From positions 1-35,200 of the IMG/VR virus record IMGVR_UViG_3300043823_000105: 35,200 nt of DNA; one strand, 5' to 3'. The stretch comes from a virus. Below the pieces are notes generated by a model. The model was not told the DNA's origin, did not search any database, and worked only from the letters and a program-made list of their open reading frames with translations. This document shows, piece by piece, positions 17,479-23,692 of the stretch (within the stretch, counting starts at the first letter, position 1; every line of letters begins with the position of its first letter). The position numbers and the translations under genes are program-made.

Positions 17479-17645
17479 TCTCGGTAATCTCTGTGATGTA
17501 TTACATTAATCAGGACTATCAAAGAAGTTTAATGGGCGATAAAAGTCACATTGAGTTTAAAAAGAAATTCCATGAGAACAGCAAAGAAATTGAGTGTTTT
17601 AGAATCTTTCAAGAAACTGGCTATCTTCCTCACTATTGTGATTAG
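17388..17645 (+). CDS. -1 frame extension with transmembrane helix (frameshift product)
   Basis: Read in the -1 frame from 17388 (AAG GAT TTG CTC GAA). The sequence is KDLLEARERAERTEAWNVRI, followed by a clear membrane helix AVCIAVLVVLISVISVMYYI (about 20 residues) and a short cytoplasmic or periplasmic tail ending LPHYCD. No convincing start codon or ribosome site precedes it. The protein sense is continuous with the upstream helix. The slippery stretch A AAA AAA in phase X XXY YYZ would support -1 ribosomal slippage, or transcript slippage on A9. A single-base assembly error at the homopolymer is the alternative. Confidence 0.65.
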   Translation, partial: KDLLEARERAERTEAWNVRIAVCIAVLVVLISVISVMYYINQDYQRSLMGDKSHIEFKKKFHENSKEIECFRIFQETGYLPHYCD

Positions 17646-17790
17646 CGGATGTTTCGATGATAGGTATCGATATTTTTGTCAAAATCCTGAGAACTGGTCC
17701 AATGAAAAATGCAAACCTCCCCTCTGTGTCGCAACGCAAACCTGTCCTGAATACTTTTCTCGGCCTGCTATCAAAACCAAAGACAACTGA
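17572..17790 (+). CDS. Small lipoprotein
   Basis: 72 residues from ATG 17572. Signal peptide KKLAIFLTIVISG is followed by lipobox cysteine C27. The mature part is Cys-rich (YRYFCQNPENWSNEKCKPPLCVATQTCPEYF), a pattern common in short phage lipoproteins next to lysis genes. It is outer-membrane anchored by inference. It overlaps the frames on both sides. A spanin-like or exclusion role is possible but unproven. The Rz1-type partner is separately present at 18317. Confidence 0.72.
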   Translation: MRTAKKLSVLESFKKLAIFLTIVISGCFDDRYRYFCQNPENWSNEKCKPPLCVATQTCPEYFSRPAIKTKDN

Positions 17791-18121
17791 ACAAGTCCAT
17801 GCTGAGACTCAGCGGTTTGTCGTTAAAGGTCTAACCATTGGACTTATTGGGGTTTTGCTCTTATTCGCTTATTCTGTGGTGTTTACTGAGCAACCTTTAT
17901 TCAACGAAGCACCAACCGACAAGGCTATCTTTGCCGTTTTAACTTTATTGGCGGGTCAGTCTTTGCAGATTTTGGCTAATTTTCTATCTAAATCTGCACC
18001 GCCTATAACTACAAAATGCCCTCCTTTGCCTACAATCAAGCAAGAGGAAAAACTGATTCAGGCTATCACACCTCAGAAGTCTTTTTTCTTTGGCAATCCT
18101 AATGAGAGGGAAGCAAAATGA
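17702..18121 (+). CDS. Two-helix membrane protein, candidate holin
   Basis: 139 residues from ATG 17702. Two hydrophobic segments are visible: VVKGLTIGLIGVLLLFAYSV (about 42-61) and AIFAVLTLLAGQSLQILANF (about 76-95). The C-terminus is charged. It overlaps the lipoprotein gene in another frame and ends in ATGA overlap with Rz. The two-span topology and position fit a holin. I cannot identify a holin family, so this is inferred from topology. Confidence 0.6.
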   Translation: MKNANLPSVSQRKPVLNTFLGLLSKPKTTEQVHAETQRFVVKGLTIGLIGVLLLFAYSVVFTEQPLFNEAPTDKAIFAVLTLLAGQSLQILANFLSKSAPPITTKCPPLPTIKQEEKLIQAITPQKSFFFGNPNEREAK

Positions 18122-18588
18122 ATATATTGATTGGAATATTACTCGGAATATTGGCATTAGGGGGTGTTTATGAATATGGTCATCATGAGGGATATGCTGA
18201 ACGAGACGCTGAGACGGCTATTCAGATTGCCAAAATCAACGCAGATAACCAACAAAAAACAAACAGCTTGGTTCAACAGGTAGCGGATAAGGACGCTGAA
18301 CTTCAAAAGGAGAAGGATGATGCTAAAAAACAAATTGCTAAACGTGATGCTGACATTGCTACTGGCAAGTTGCGCCTCTACGTCAAAACCGTTGGCAACA
18401 CAACCTGTCCAGATGCCCCCACTTCCAGCGGATCTGACACCGCAACAGCCCAACTTGACCCAAAAACTGCTCAATCTCTTGTCGCCATCACAGACGAAGG
18501 GGACACAGCCATCCGCAAGCTCAACGCTTGCATCGCAACCTACCAAACAGTAAGGAACATGATCAATGGAAGTGCAGACCCTCGCTGA
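18118..18588 (+). CDS. Rz: i-spanin, Rz-like
   Basis: 156 residues: an N-terminal membrane anchor (NILIGILLGILALGGVYEYG), then a long periplasmic coiled coil (AERDAETAIQIAKINADNQQ to about 85) and a globular C-terminus with two cysteines (NTTCPDAP, LNACIATY). It is the inner-membrane half of the spanin that fuses inner and outer membranes at lysis. The start is coupled by ATGA. A separate Rz1-type gene is nested in the +1 frame. Confidence 0.88.
   Translation: MNILIGILLGILALGGVYEYGHHEGYAERDAETAIQIAKINADNQQKTNSLVQQVADKDAELQKEKDDAKKQIAKRDADIATGKLRLYVKTVGNTTCPDAPTSSGSDTATAQLDPKTAQSLVAITDEGDTAIRKLNACIATYQTVRNMINGSADPR
18317..18553 (+). CDS. Rz1: o-spanin, Rz1-like, nested in Rz
   Basis: 78 residues wholly inside the Rz gene in the +1 frame. 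The signal peptide MMLKNKLLNVMLTLLLAS is followed by lipobox C19, with a mature chain of 60 residues rich in proline, glutamine and threonine (QPVQMPPLPADLTPQQP). AAAAGGAGAAGG precedes the ATG. This is the classic nested Rz1 layout, and the protein would sit in the outer membrane and bind Rz. Confidence 0.88.
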   Translation: MMLKNKLLNVMLTLLLASCASTSKPLATQPVQMPPLPADLTPQQPNLTQKLLNLLSPSQTKGTQPSASSTLASQPTKQ

Positions 18589-19174
18589 AGCAGCCAAACT
18601 AGACTTGGGTCATGCTCAGGCTATTATTGAAGCCGTTAATATGGCTATCCAAAAGGCTGATTTATCCACAAATGAAAGGGTCGCAGCGTTTATTGCCCAG
18701 TGTGGACATGAATCTGATTCTTTCAGGTTCATGGAGGAAAACCTCAACTACAAAGCTGAATCTCTTTGCAGAACTTGGCCAAGACATTTTGACGAACAAA
18801 CTGCTGAAGAATACGCACACCAACCCAAACGGATTGCTTGTCGAGCTTATGCCAATCGCATGGGCAACGGTGATGAGGAGTCTGAGGACGGCTGGACATA
18901 CCGAGGCAGGGGTTGGCTACAGGTCACAGGTAAAAACGGCTATGAGGAGCTATCAGACGCTACTCAGATCGATTTTTTAAGCAATCCTGATGCTGTGGCT
19001 ACCCCAGAGGGTTCAGCGCTTTCAGCAGCCGTATTTTGGGAAAGTCACGACCTTAATCGATATGTAGACAACAATGATTTTGTAGGCTTGACCAAAGCCA
19101 TTAATGGTGGCACTATTGGACTAGAAGATCGAATGGCAAGATTTCAACACGCAATGACTATACTGGAAGCATAA
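18566..19174 (+). CDS. Endolysin, glycoside hydrolase family 19-like
   Basis: 202 residues. The catalytic region has AFIAQCGHESDSF with the GH19 general acid E49, then TYRGRGWLQVTGKNGYEEL and the substrate-groove segment SALSAAVFWESHDLNRYVD. INGGTIGLEDR lies near the C-terminus. It cuts peptidoglycan glycan strands. No signal peptide or SAR helix is visible, so it needs a holin. It starts inside the end of Rz and ends TAATG with the next gene. Confidence 0.9.
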   Translation: MEVQTLAEAAKLDLGHAQAIIEAVNMAIQKADLSTNERVAAFIAQCGHESDSFRFMEENLNYKAESLCRTWPRHFDEQTAEEYAHQPKRIACRAYANRMGNGDEESEDGWTYRGRGWLQVTGKNGYEELSDATQIDFLSNPDAVATPEGSALSAAVFWESHDLNRYVDNNDFVGLTKAINGGTIGLEDRMARFQHAMTILEA

Positions 19175-19341
19175 TGGCAACAAACTATAAAATCTCAGGC
19201 AAAGAATATAAATCTCCCAAATCACACTATGTCGTGGTTAGAGAACATGAAAAGAAGACCGAGAACGAACTTCACAGGCTAGAAGATAAACTCAAAAAAC
19301 ATGAGAATCTGCCTATGGAAAAAGCGCATCCTAAATCTTAA
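19174..19341 (+). CDS. Small lysine-rich protein
   Basis: 55 residues (MATNYKISGKEYKSPKSHYVVVREHEKKTENELHRLEDKLKKHE...). It is charged and helical, with no recognised domain. It starts in TAATG overlap with the endolysin stop, so it is translated with the lysis genes. Its TAA stop at 19339-19341 shares the palindrome TTAA with the stop of the opposing minus-strand operon. Confidence 0.65.
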   Translation: MATNYKISGKEYKSPKSHYVVVREHEKKTENELHRLEDKLKKHENLPMEKAHPKS

Positions 19342-19697
19342 TTGGTAGCGGATTTTTTCCAATACTCGTATGTATCGGGCAGGGGAATGTCTTTAGGCCA
19401 TAGGTCGTGATAGATCATTTCCCAGACTGTCGTTAGATGAGCTGTATCCCAAAGTCGTGTTCTTTCGTCTTTGGATAACTTATGCCCTTGGTCTATTTCC
19501 ATGTGGCAAGAATGACACAGTGCAGCGATATACACGTCTGACGCCTTAATCCCTCTGCCTTTGCCGTGTTTGGCCTGGTTGCTATGCGCTGCGACTACAG
19601 TACCGTCCTCAATTCCGCAAATCTGACAAGGCAAAAGCCTCACCGACTCCAGTAGCTTTTTCGAGCGGATGTATGTTGTCTTTGCAATTGTGACCAT
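19338..19697 (-). CDS. YbcO-like HNH nuclease (DUF1364 type)
   Basis: 119 residues: TTYIRSKKLLESVRLLPCQICGIEDGTVVAAHSNQAKHGKGRGIKASDVYIAALCHSCHMEIDQG. Zinc-type CQIC and CHSC pairs plus AAHSN and the conserved KASD..IAALCHSCH block fit the YbcO nuclease family found beside NinB/NinG in lambdoid phages. It is the last gene of the minus-strand operon. A role in recombination or branched-DNA processing is inferred from neighbours. Confidence 0.82.
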   Translation of the reverse strand: MVTIAKTTYIRSKKLLESVRLLPCQICGIEDGTVVAAHSNQAKHGKGRGIKASDVYIAALCHSCHMEIDQGHKLSKDERTRLWDTAHLTTVWEMIYHDLWPKDIPLPDTYEYWKKSATN

Positions 19698-19815
19698 CTG
19701 GCTTTATATCCCATGTCGTAGTGCACCGAGTACACCGATAAATCTTGGTAAATAACTGCTTAATCTCGCCTCTAGCGTGATTCCTGCCCTCGTAGCATCT
19801 AATTTTTTCGATCAT
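19609..19815 (-). CDS. Small zinc-ribbon-like protein
   Basis: 68 residues (MIEKIRCYEGRNHARGEIKQLFTKIYRCTRCTTTWDIKPDGHNCKDN...). CTRC and HNC may bind zinc. The C-terminal 30 residues overlap the YbcO-like gene in another frame, so the real end is uncertain. The start overlaps the end of the upstream 59-residue gene by 17 nt. Unknown function. Confidence 0.6.
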   Translation of the reverse strand: MIEKIRCYEGRNHARGEIKQLFTKIYRCTRCTTTWDIKPDGHNCKDNIHPLEKATGVGEAFALSDLRN

Positions 19816-19978
19816 TTTTGCCTGCCTTATATCCCTGTTCCCAAGTCTTGTAATTACTTTCTACAAAAGGCTTGTCCTCTTTTAAGAAGTCAATTGCCTC
19901 TTGAATTTCTTTCCATTTATGGTGGCTAGACTTGTCTAAAAACCTTTGTAGTCTGTCGATTGCGATTTCTTTATTCAT
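19799..19978 (-). CDS. Small helical protein
   Basis: 59 residues (MNKEIAIDRLQRFLDKSSHHKWKEIQEAIDFLKEDKPFVESNYKTWEQGYKAGKNDRKN). Amphipathic and charged. It fills a 160-nt gap between two other early genes. AAGGAAT precedes the start. No family recognised. Confidence 0.6.
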   Translation of the reverse strand: MNKEIAIDRLQRFLDKSSHHKWKEIQEAIDFLKEDKPFVESNYKTWEQGYKAGKNDRKN

Positions 19979-19981
19979 TGT

Positions 19982-20368
19982 TTATTCCTTTATTCCGTTT
20001 TTCTCTTTAAGTTTGGCTTCAACGTCTTTAGCCATAGCCCACAAACCAGTTCCCATGTTTGTATTGATACAAAACCCTCGCTCTTCATCCGTCAACCCTA
20101 TCCATTCACGGGGTTGTGGTGATGTGTAGAGTGGCGTGTCAACTGGCAGTGCGTCAATAACATCTTCATGAAAGCTAAGGTCACTGGTCCCATGATTTCC
20201 GTAAGTAACCCACGCTACAGGCGTTTGCTTTTGTATGTTTGCTATTAATTGACGTAAGAAATAGAGTGCGTTTTCTGCTTTATCATTGGCTATTTGCTGT
20301 TCTTCGTAATCAGTCACAGTCATTTGTGCTTCTATTGCTTCTATTGCTTGTTTTAATACTTCAATCAT
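19982..20368 (-). CDS. Conserved phage protein, paralogue of the 26710 gene
   Basis: 128 residues. It opens MIEVLKQAIEAIEAQ and has PVAWVTYGN and DTPLYTSPQPREWIGLTDEERGFC. The same N-terminus and PVAWV...PLYTxPQPR block occur in the plus-strand product at 26710-27066. The QEPVAW...PLYTxPQ motif is common in unassigned early phage proteins. The start overlaps the end of NinB by 8 nt. Function unknown. Confidence 0.72.
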   Translation of the reverse strand: MIEVLKQAIEAIEAQMTVTDYEEQQIANDKAENALYFLRQLIANIQKQTPVAWVTYGNHGTSDLSFHEDVIDALPVDTPLYTSPQPREWIGLTDEERGFCINTNMGTGLWAMAKDVEAKLKEKNGIKE

Positions 20369-20780
20369 TATTCACATCCTTTATTTCTATACCTTTATCT
20401 GTTGCCCATGCGGTTAACCATTCAATAAACTCTGACCCTTGCTCTTTCGTAAATTTGCGGGTTTGAAGCCCTAATTGCACAATCCTTTGTCCATCTAAGG
20501 ACGTAGTCAATTTAGAGCCTCCTAGACCTGTTTCCGTGGCAAATTGGTCTACTAATAGCCGTTTAAAGTCCTCAGCATCCCAATGTGCTCCCATATGCTT
20601 TGCCTGTTTAGCAATTTCAGCAATGATGGCATGGTATTTTTTATTCTGGTCGTCAGAGCGTTTAGCGTCCTCTATTGTCAAACAAAGCTCTTTGCCACTA
20701 GCTAAAGCCTCTTTCATCTTAGGCCAAAGGGTTTTAATGAGCATTGTTCCTTGCTCTATGTTGACCAGTTTGTATTGCAT
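20361..20780 (-). CDS. ninB: NinB-type recombination protein
   Basis: 139 residues from the ATG at 20780, which shares its A with the preceding TGA stop (TGATG coupling). The sequence LCLTIEDAKRSDDQNKKYHAIIAEIAKQ...WDAEDFKRLLVDQF, then a C-terminal MRxxEFxEWL-like helix (KEQGSEFIEWLTAWATDKGI), matches NinB (lambda Orf family). That family loads recombinase or annealing protein on ssDNA. It would act with Erf and the YqaJ exonuclease of the opposite operon. Confidence 0.87.
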   Translation of the reverse strand: MQYKLVNIEQGTMLIKTLWPKMKEALASGKELCLTIEDAKRSDDQNKKYHAIIAEIAKQAKHMGAHWDAEDFKRLLVDQFATETGLGGSKLTTSLDGQRIVQLGLQTRKFTKEQGSEFIEWLTAWATDKGIEIKDVNND

Positions 20781-21061
20781 CAATCCACCATTAGTTTTAA
20801 CATTCTGAGCGCTGACTCCACCGAATCCACCAGGCAAAAAGGTCCACCTTTCCAGTTCTCAGCAAAGTGCTTCTGATTTTCGTTAAATCCTTTTTTGCCG
20901 TACTGGTTCTTTTTATTCTTGCACTCCATAAGCAGCGTTTTACCGTGATACCCAACCAATAAATCACAGGGTTCATTCAAGTAGTAAACAGTCGCACCGA
21001 CAGCCCTGAGAGCCTCTACAATCTCTTTCTCATTCTCATCCCGTCTAGCTGCGTACCGCAT
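20780..21061 (-). CDS. PD-(D/E)XK phage nuclease (VRR/resolvase-like)
   Basis: 93 residues from ATG 21061 (MRYAARRDENEKEIVEALRAVGATVYYL), preferred because the family begins in this way and GGGA lies eight bases upstream. A longer frame back to a TTG at 21103 exists. The core CDLLVGYHGKTLLMECKNKK contains D...E-x-K catalytic residues, followed by GFNENQKHFAENWKGGPFCLVDSVESAL. This class trims branched or damaged DNA. It is coupled to NinB. Confidence 0.82.
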   Translation of the reverse strand: MRYAARRDENEKEIVEALRAVGATVYYLNEPCDLLVGYHGKTLLMECKNKKNQYGKKGFNENQKHFAENWKGGPFCLVDSVESALRMLKLMVD

Positions 21062-21209
21062 AAAGCATCCCATCTGCTTGGTGTTTAAAATCTGCATAGT
21101 CAAAAAGATACATCCATTGGAGTAGTTCGTTTTTACAATCGTAGGCTAGATATAAATAAAAATATTCTAGTTGTCTAAGGTCGTAGTAGTTAATTTCTCG
21201 TTGCGTCAT
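21045..21209 (-). CDS. Small protein coupled by ATGA
   Basis: 54 residues (MTQREINYYDLRQLEYFYLYLAYDCKNELLQWMYLFDYADFKHQ...). The start overlaps the previous stop as ATGA. The Tyr/Leu-rich composition is unlike a random frame. The last 17 codons overlap the nuclease. Unknown function. Confidence 0.5.
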   Translation of the reverse strand: MTQREINYYDLRQLEYFYLYLAYDCKNELLQWMYLFDYADFKHQADGMLYAVRS

Positions 21210-21439
21210 TCTTGTCCCCTTGCTCTGATTGCTTCATCACACATTTCTAATACTCTTTCTGTAGAACAACCGTATTCAGAATTAAAACCTTCTCCACTTT
21301 CATTCCATCCTGCTAAAAATCCAGCTTTAAATGCTTTTTTTGCTACCAGTCTGGCAAAATCCTCAAGCGGTTCAAAAATTATTTGTGGGTCAAGAAACCC
21401 TGCTTTTTTCGCCATCTCTAAGATTTCATCTTTAGTCAT
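21206..21439 (-). CDS. Small early protein
   Basis: 77 residues (MTKDEILEMAKKAGFLDPQIIFEPLEDFARLVAKKAFKAGFLAGWNES). Helical. The opening MTKDEILEMAKKAGF and the LEDFARLVAK segment recur in unassigned phage early proteins. It is linked upstream and downstream by ATGA overlaps. Function unknown. Confidence 0.68.
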   Translation of the reverse strand: MTKDEILEMAKKAGFLDPQIIFEPLEDFARLVAKKAFKAGFLAGWNESGEGFNSEYGCSTERVLEMCDEAIRARGQE

Positions 21440-21612
21440 TGCTCCAGCTCCTTAATTTTCTCTGCCACATCCTTGCCTAAATTTTTAAATATTGGCTCGG
21501 TATTCATTTTCTCTTTAACCACACCTCGGATGTAATCCCTCCATCCAGGGTTTAGGGCTAGTTTTGCGTAAAAATCCACAATGGATCGATACTCAGCGTC
21601 CCAGTCAAACAT
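21436..21612 (-). CDS. Small early protein
   Basis: 58 residues (MFDWDAEYRSIVDFYAKLALNPGWRDYIRGVVKEKMNTEP...KIKELEQ). Acidic N-terminus and helical C-terminus. Overlapping junctions on both sides (ATGA to the next gene, 8 nt with the previous) show it belongs to the operon. Family not recognised. Confidence 0.62.
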   Translation of the reverse strand: MFDWDAEYRSIVDFYAKLALNPGWRDYIRGVVKEKMNTEPIFKNLGKDVAEKIKELEQ

Positions 21613-21805
21613 CGTTGTCCTCGACTATCCATTTACGCATCTCGTTTGATCTACGGTATCCCAGAGCCTTATACAGGGTAGGAGCGGTGTTTTTAACCTC
21701 TGCGAATACCTTGGGTAGTCTATTGTGTACAGGATACTTAGAACGCATTAGTTTGGTTTTTACGGGCCAGGGTGGTACTGGTTGCCAGATTGTTTTAATT
21801 TCCAT
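21605..21805 (-). CDS. Small basic early protein
   Basis: 66 residues (MEIKTIWQPVPPWPVKTKLMRSKYPVHNRLPKVFAEVKNTAPTLYKALGYRRSNEMRKW). Proline-rich, then basic. It starts within the last codons of the methyltransferase frame. Possible DNA- or protein-binding role, not demonstrable. Confidence 0.6.
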   Translation of the reverse strand: MEIKTIWQPVPPWPVKTKLMRSKYPVHNRLPKVFAEVKNTAPTLYKALGYRRSNEMRKWIVEDNDV

Positions 21806-23024
21806 TTAAGATTCTCCATGCGGTTGCTGCACATAATGGGACTTGTCCATTTCCAATGGCTTTAAGTCTGTCCATTCCTGCTATTTTTGTGCCACTAACT
21901 CTGGGAATGATCTGCGCTTCATCCATGCCAATTTGTTCCCACATTCCCGACTGCAAGTTTTCTCTCTTGCTCTCTTGTATGTGAACTGAATCCCGCAATA
22001 AAGACAAATCCTCTCCTTGGTGTGATCTTTCCATCTTTCGTTGGCGTGCAATGTCCCATGACATATCTGACAAAGAATCGCTATGTTGGATTTCTGATTG
22101 TTGAATGGGTTGTGATCCAAGTGGTGTCTGTGAAGGGTCTGAGTTCCACCACATCGTTCGCATTTGTCCAAAATTTTGTATAGCCGTTGCGCTTTCCTGT
22201 GTCCAGCGTTCAAATTCTTTTTTGTTAAATCCATTTATTTCACTCCATTTGATAGGCCAATTCATAAGCCATTCTACCCAATCCGGATTGAGTTTTCCAG
22301 AATTAGGATGAGCAACCATAGACAAATTTAATTGTTTCCCTTTTTCTGCTCTACGTTGAATTGCAGGGTTACTCATGTTACCCCTATCCCTACAATCCGA
22401 TGCTTGAGGTGTTGGAAACATCCTGTCCCGAACCGCTTGGTTGATGGAATATTGAGCTGAATGACCCGATTTGCGCTTGGGTGTCCAATTCTCCTGAGTT
22501 CCCCGCATTCCACAGTTTGCATCTGGTGTAGGCCATGTTTGTTCCGACAATCCAGATCCTGTCCCTCTGATGGTTTGCTCCAACGTCTGCCGCTCCCAAC
22601 ACTCCCCATTTCGCATCAAACCCCATTGAGGCCAAGTCTCCGAGAACTCGTCCAAGCCCCCTAGAAGTGAGCATTGGTGAGTTCTCCACAAAGACGTATC
22701 TGGGTCGTACTTCACGAATGATCCGTGCCATTTCTCCCCACATTCCTGAGCGTTCTCCATCAATTCCTGCTCCTTTTCCTGCAGCACTAATGTCCTGACA
22801 TGGAAAGCCACCACTGATGACATCAACAACTCCTCGCCAGGGATGTCCGTCAAAGGTTTGTACGTCATCCCAAATCGGGAAAGGCGGGAGAAGACCGTCA
22901 TTTTGTCGGGCGCACAGTACGCTTGCTGGGTAGGGTTCCCACTCAACTGCACAGACTGTTCTCCATCCAAGGAGTTTGCCTCCAAGTATTCCTCCACCAG
23001 CGCCTGCGAAAAGAGCCAACTCAT
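21795..23024 (-). CDS. C5-methyltransferase second frame: recognition region and motif X (beta-subunit-like)
   Basis: 409 residues, starting four bases after the alpha frame and overlapping it for about 630 nt. Residues 105-170 (KYDPDTSLWRTHQCSLLGG, DEFSETWPQWGLMRNGECWE, TWPTPDA) and LNPDWVEWLMNWPIKWSEI resemble a conserved phage family that accompanies Dcm-like enzymes. The end GMDRLKAIGNGQVP + LCAATAW is C5-methyltransferase motif X, absent from the alpha frame. Known precedents are M.EcoHK31I and M.AquI, where motifs are split between overlapping genes. Residues about 264-382 also overlap an HNH gene in another frame. The N-terminal 100 residues may be partly a shadow. Confidence 0.7.
   Translation of the reverse strand: MSWLFSQALVEEYLEANSLDGEQSVQLSGNPTQQAYCAPDKMTVFSRLSRFGMTYKPLTDIPGEELLMSSVVAFHVRTLVLQEKEQELMENAQECGEKWHGSFVKYDPDTSLWRTHQCSLLGGLDEFSETWPQWGLMRNGECWERQTLEQTIRGTGSGLSEQTWPTPDANCGMRGTQENWTPKRKSGHSAQYSINQAVRDRMFPTPQASDCRDRGNMSNPAIQRRAEKGKQLNLSMVAHPNSGKLNPDWVEWLMNWPIKWSEINGFNKKEFERWTQESATAIQNFGQMRTMWWNSDPSQTPLGSQPIQQSEIQHSDSLSDMSWDIARQRKMERSHQGEDLSLLRDSVHIQESKRENLQSGMWEQIGMDEAQIIPRVSGTKIAGMDRLKAIGNGQVPLCAATAWRILNGN
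21881..22234 (-). CDS. HNH endonuclease nested inside the methyltransferase gene
   Basis: 117 residues: CERC at 25-28, HRHHLDHNPFNNQKSNIAILCQICHGTLH (35-63, full HNH core) and a second zinc pair CLYC/CSREC (77-98). A GGAG ribosome site lies nine bases before the ATG. It lies wholly within the 409-residue frame at 21795-23024, in a different frame. The flanking host sequences are WPIKWSEI before and motif X after. This is the layout of a homing endonuclease inserted in a conserved gene. Too little room is left for a ribozyme core. Confidence 0.86.
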   Translation of the reverse strand: MDLTKKNLNAGHRKAQRLYKILDKCERCGGTQTLHRHHLDHNPFNNQKSNIAILCQICHGTLHANERWKDHTKERICLYCGIQFTYKRAREKTCSRECGNKLAWMKRRSFPELVAQK

Positions 23025-23028
23025 TCAT
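22390..23028 (-). CDS. C5-cytosine DNA methyltransferase, catalytic frame (alpha-subunit-like)
   Basis: 212 residues. Motif I is FAGAGG (7-12). Motif IV is GGFPCQD with nucleophile C77. Motif VI is VENSP (114-118). Motif VIII is QRDRIWIV (154-161). SAM binding and catalysis are covered, but the frame stops before the recognition domain and motifs IX-X. Those lie in the overlapping -strand frame to 21795. It methylates cytosine in phage DNA, protecting it from host restriction. The start is in ATGA overlap with the upstream gene. Either it works as a split enzyme or it is a truncated, frameshifted gene. Confidence 0.88.
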   Translation of the reverse strand: MNELALFAGAGGGILGGKLLGWRTVCAVEWEPYPASVLCARQNDGLLPPFPIWDDVQTFDGHPWRGVVDVISGGFPCQDISAAGKGAGIDGERSGMWGEMARIIREVRPRYVFVENSPMLTSRGLGRVLGDLASMGFDAKWGVLGAADVGANHQRDRIWIVGTNMAYTRCKLWNAGNSGELDTQAQIGSFSSIFHQPSGSGQDVSNTSSIGL

Positions 23029-23387
23029 ACTCTCCCCACATTTTTAAGTCTTTCCTTGACCCATTCAGGCATAGGAACAGCGTTATTTTTTTCTTGATCC
23101 AACTTGACGAGATACGGGTCTCTAACTTGAACCATCGTAGATGTCTCTGGTATTTCAGCACCATCCCATCTTTGTTGATTAAGATATACAAGTGGAGCAG
23201 GTATAAAAGCTCCATTATTTGATCTCCATTGATCTGTGGTTTTCATCCATTCAACGTGCTTTATGATTTGATCGGAGCAATGTTCGCATAAAAATTTGTC
23301 CCATTTTTTTCGACATTCTGACTTTGCTCCTTTTCTGGGAGATTTTGGCCAAGCGTCCCAAAATTTTTCAAATCCTGATTCAAACAT
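23025..23387 (-). CDS. Replication-protein-like gene
   Basis: 120 residues. FEKFWDAWPKSPRKGAKSECRKKWDKF and WRSNNGAFIPAPLVYLNQQRWDG are the conserved C-terminal blocks of phage replication (O/DnaT-like) proteins. The N-terminal DNA-binding half of such proteins is absent. It is the only candidate replication gene in the genome. It is coupled to the methyltransferase by ATGA overlap. Role by similarity of motifs, not proven. Confidence 0.7.
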   Translation of the reverse strand: MFESGFEKFWDAWPKSPRKGAKSECRKKWDKFLCEHCSDQIIKHVEWMKTTDQWRSNNGAFIPAPLVYLNQQRWDGAEIPETSTMVQVRDPYLVKLDQEKNNAVPMPEWVKERLKNVGRV

Positions 23388-23500
23388 GAATTACTCCTAT
23401 CAATGATTTCATAACGACCACACGCATTGCACGTCCAGGCCTCTCTATTTTTCGTTAGCTCATGTTGTCTAACAAACCCGCCACAACTACATAATCTCAT
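23261..23500 (-). CDS. Zinc-ribbon protein
   Basis: 79 residues. MRLCSCGGFVRQHELTKNREAWTCNACGRYEIID has a four-cysteine ribbon (CSC...CNAC), a pattern frequent in small phage proteins. The last 42 residues overlap the replication-like gene in another frame, so only the N-terminal half is well supported. Function unknown, likely nucleic-acid or protein contact. Confidence 0.62.
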   Translation of the reverse strand: MRLCSCGGFVRQHELTKNREAWTCNACGRYEIIDRSNSCLNQDLKNFGTLGQNLPEKEQSQNVEKNGTNFYANIAPIKS

Positions 23501-23690
23501 CTTGAAACCCAGTCCAGCACTCTTTTTGCTCTTTTAAAATTTCGTCTGCTTTAGAAAACAACAATTTTGTCTGTTCTGGACTCAAAAGAAACATACTGTC
23601 TCTCCCGCATTCCATACATTCTTGCTTAATTACTAAATAACCAACTTCAGAAACATAAAACTCTGTAGGAATTGAATGGTTTAATTTCAT
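23487..23690 (-). CDS. Small protein with Cys pair
   Basis: 67 residues from ATG 23690 (MKLNHSIPTEFYVSEVGYLVIKQECMECGRDSMFLLSPEQ...). CMEC may bind zinc. A longer frame begins at 23726 but lacks a ribosome site, so the inner Met is preferred. It overlaps the next gene by 14 nt. Unknown function. Confidence 0.62.
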   Translation of the reverse strand: MKLNHSIPTEFYVSEVGYLVIKQECMECGRDSMFLLSPEQTKLLFSKADEILKEQKECWTGFQDEIM

Positions 23691-23692
23691 AT

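Noticed and set aside
22373-22609. Third minus-strand frame under the methyltransferase
   Set aside because: No start signal and no conserved motif. The two other frames explain the sequence.
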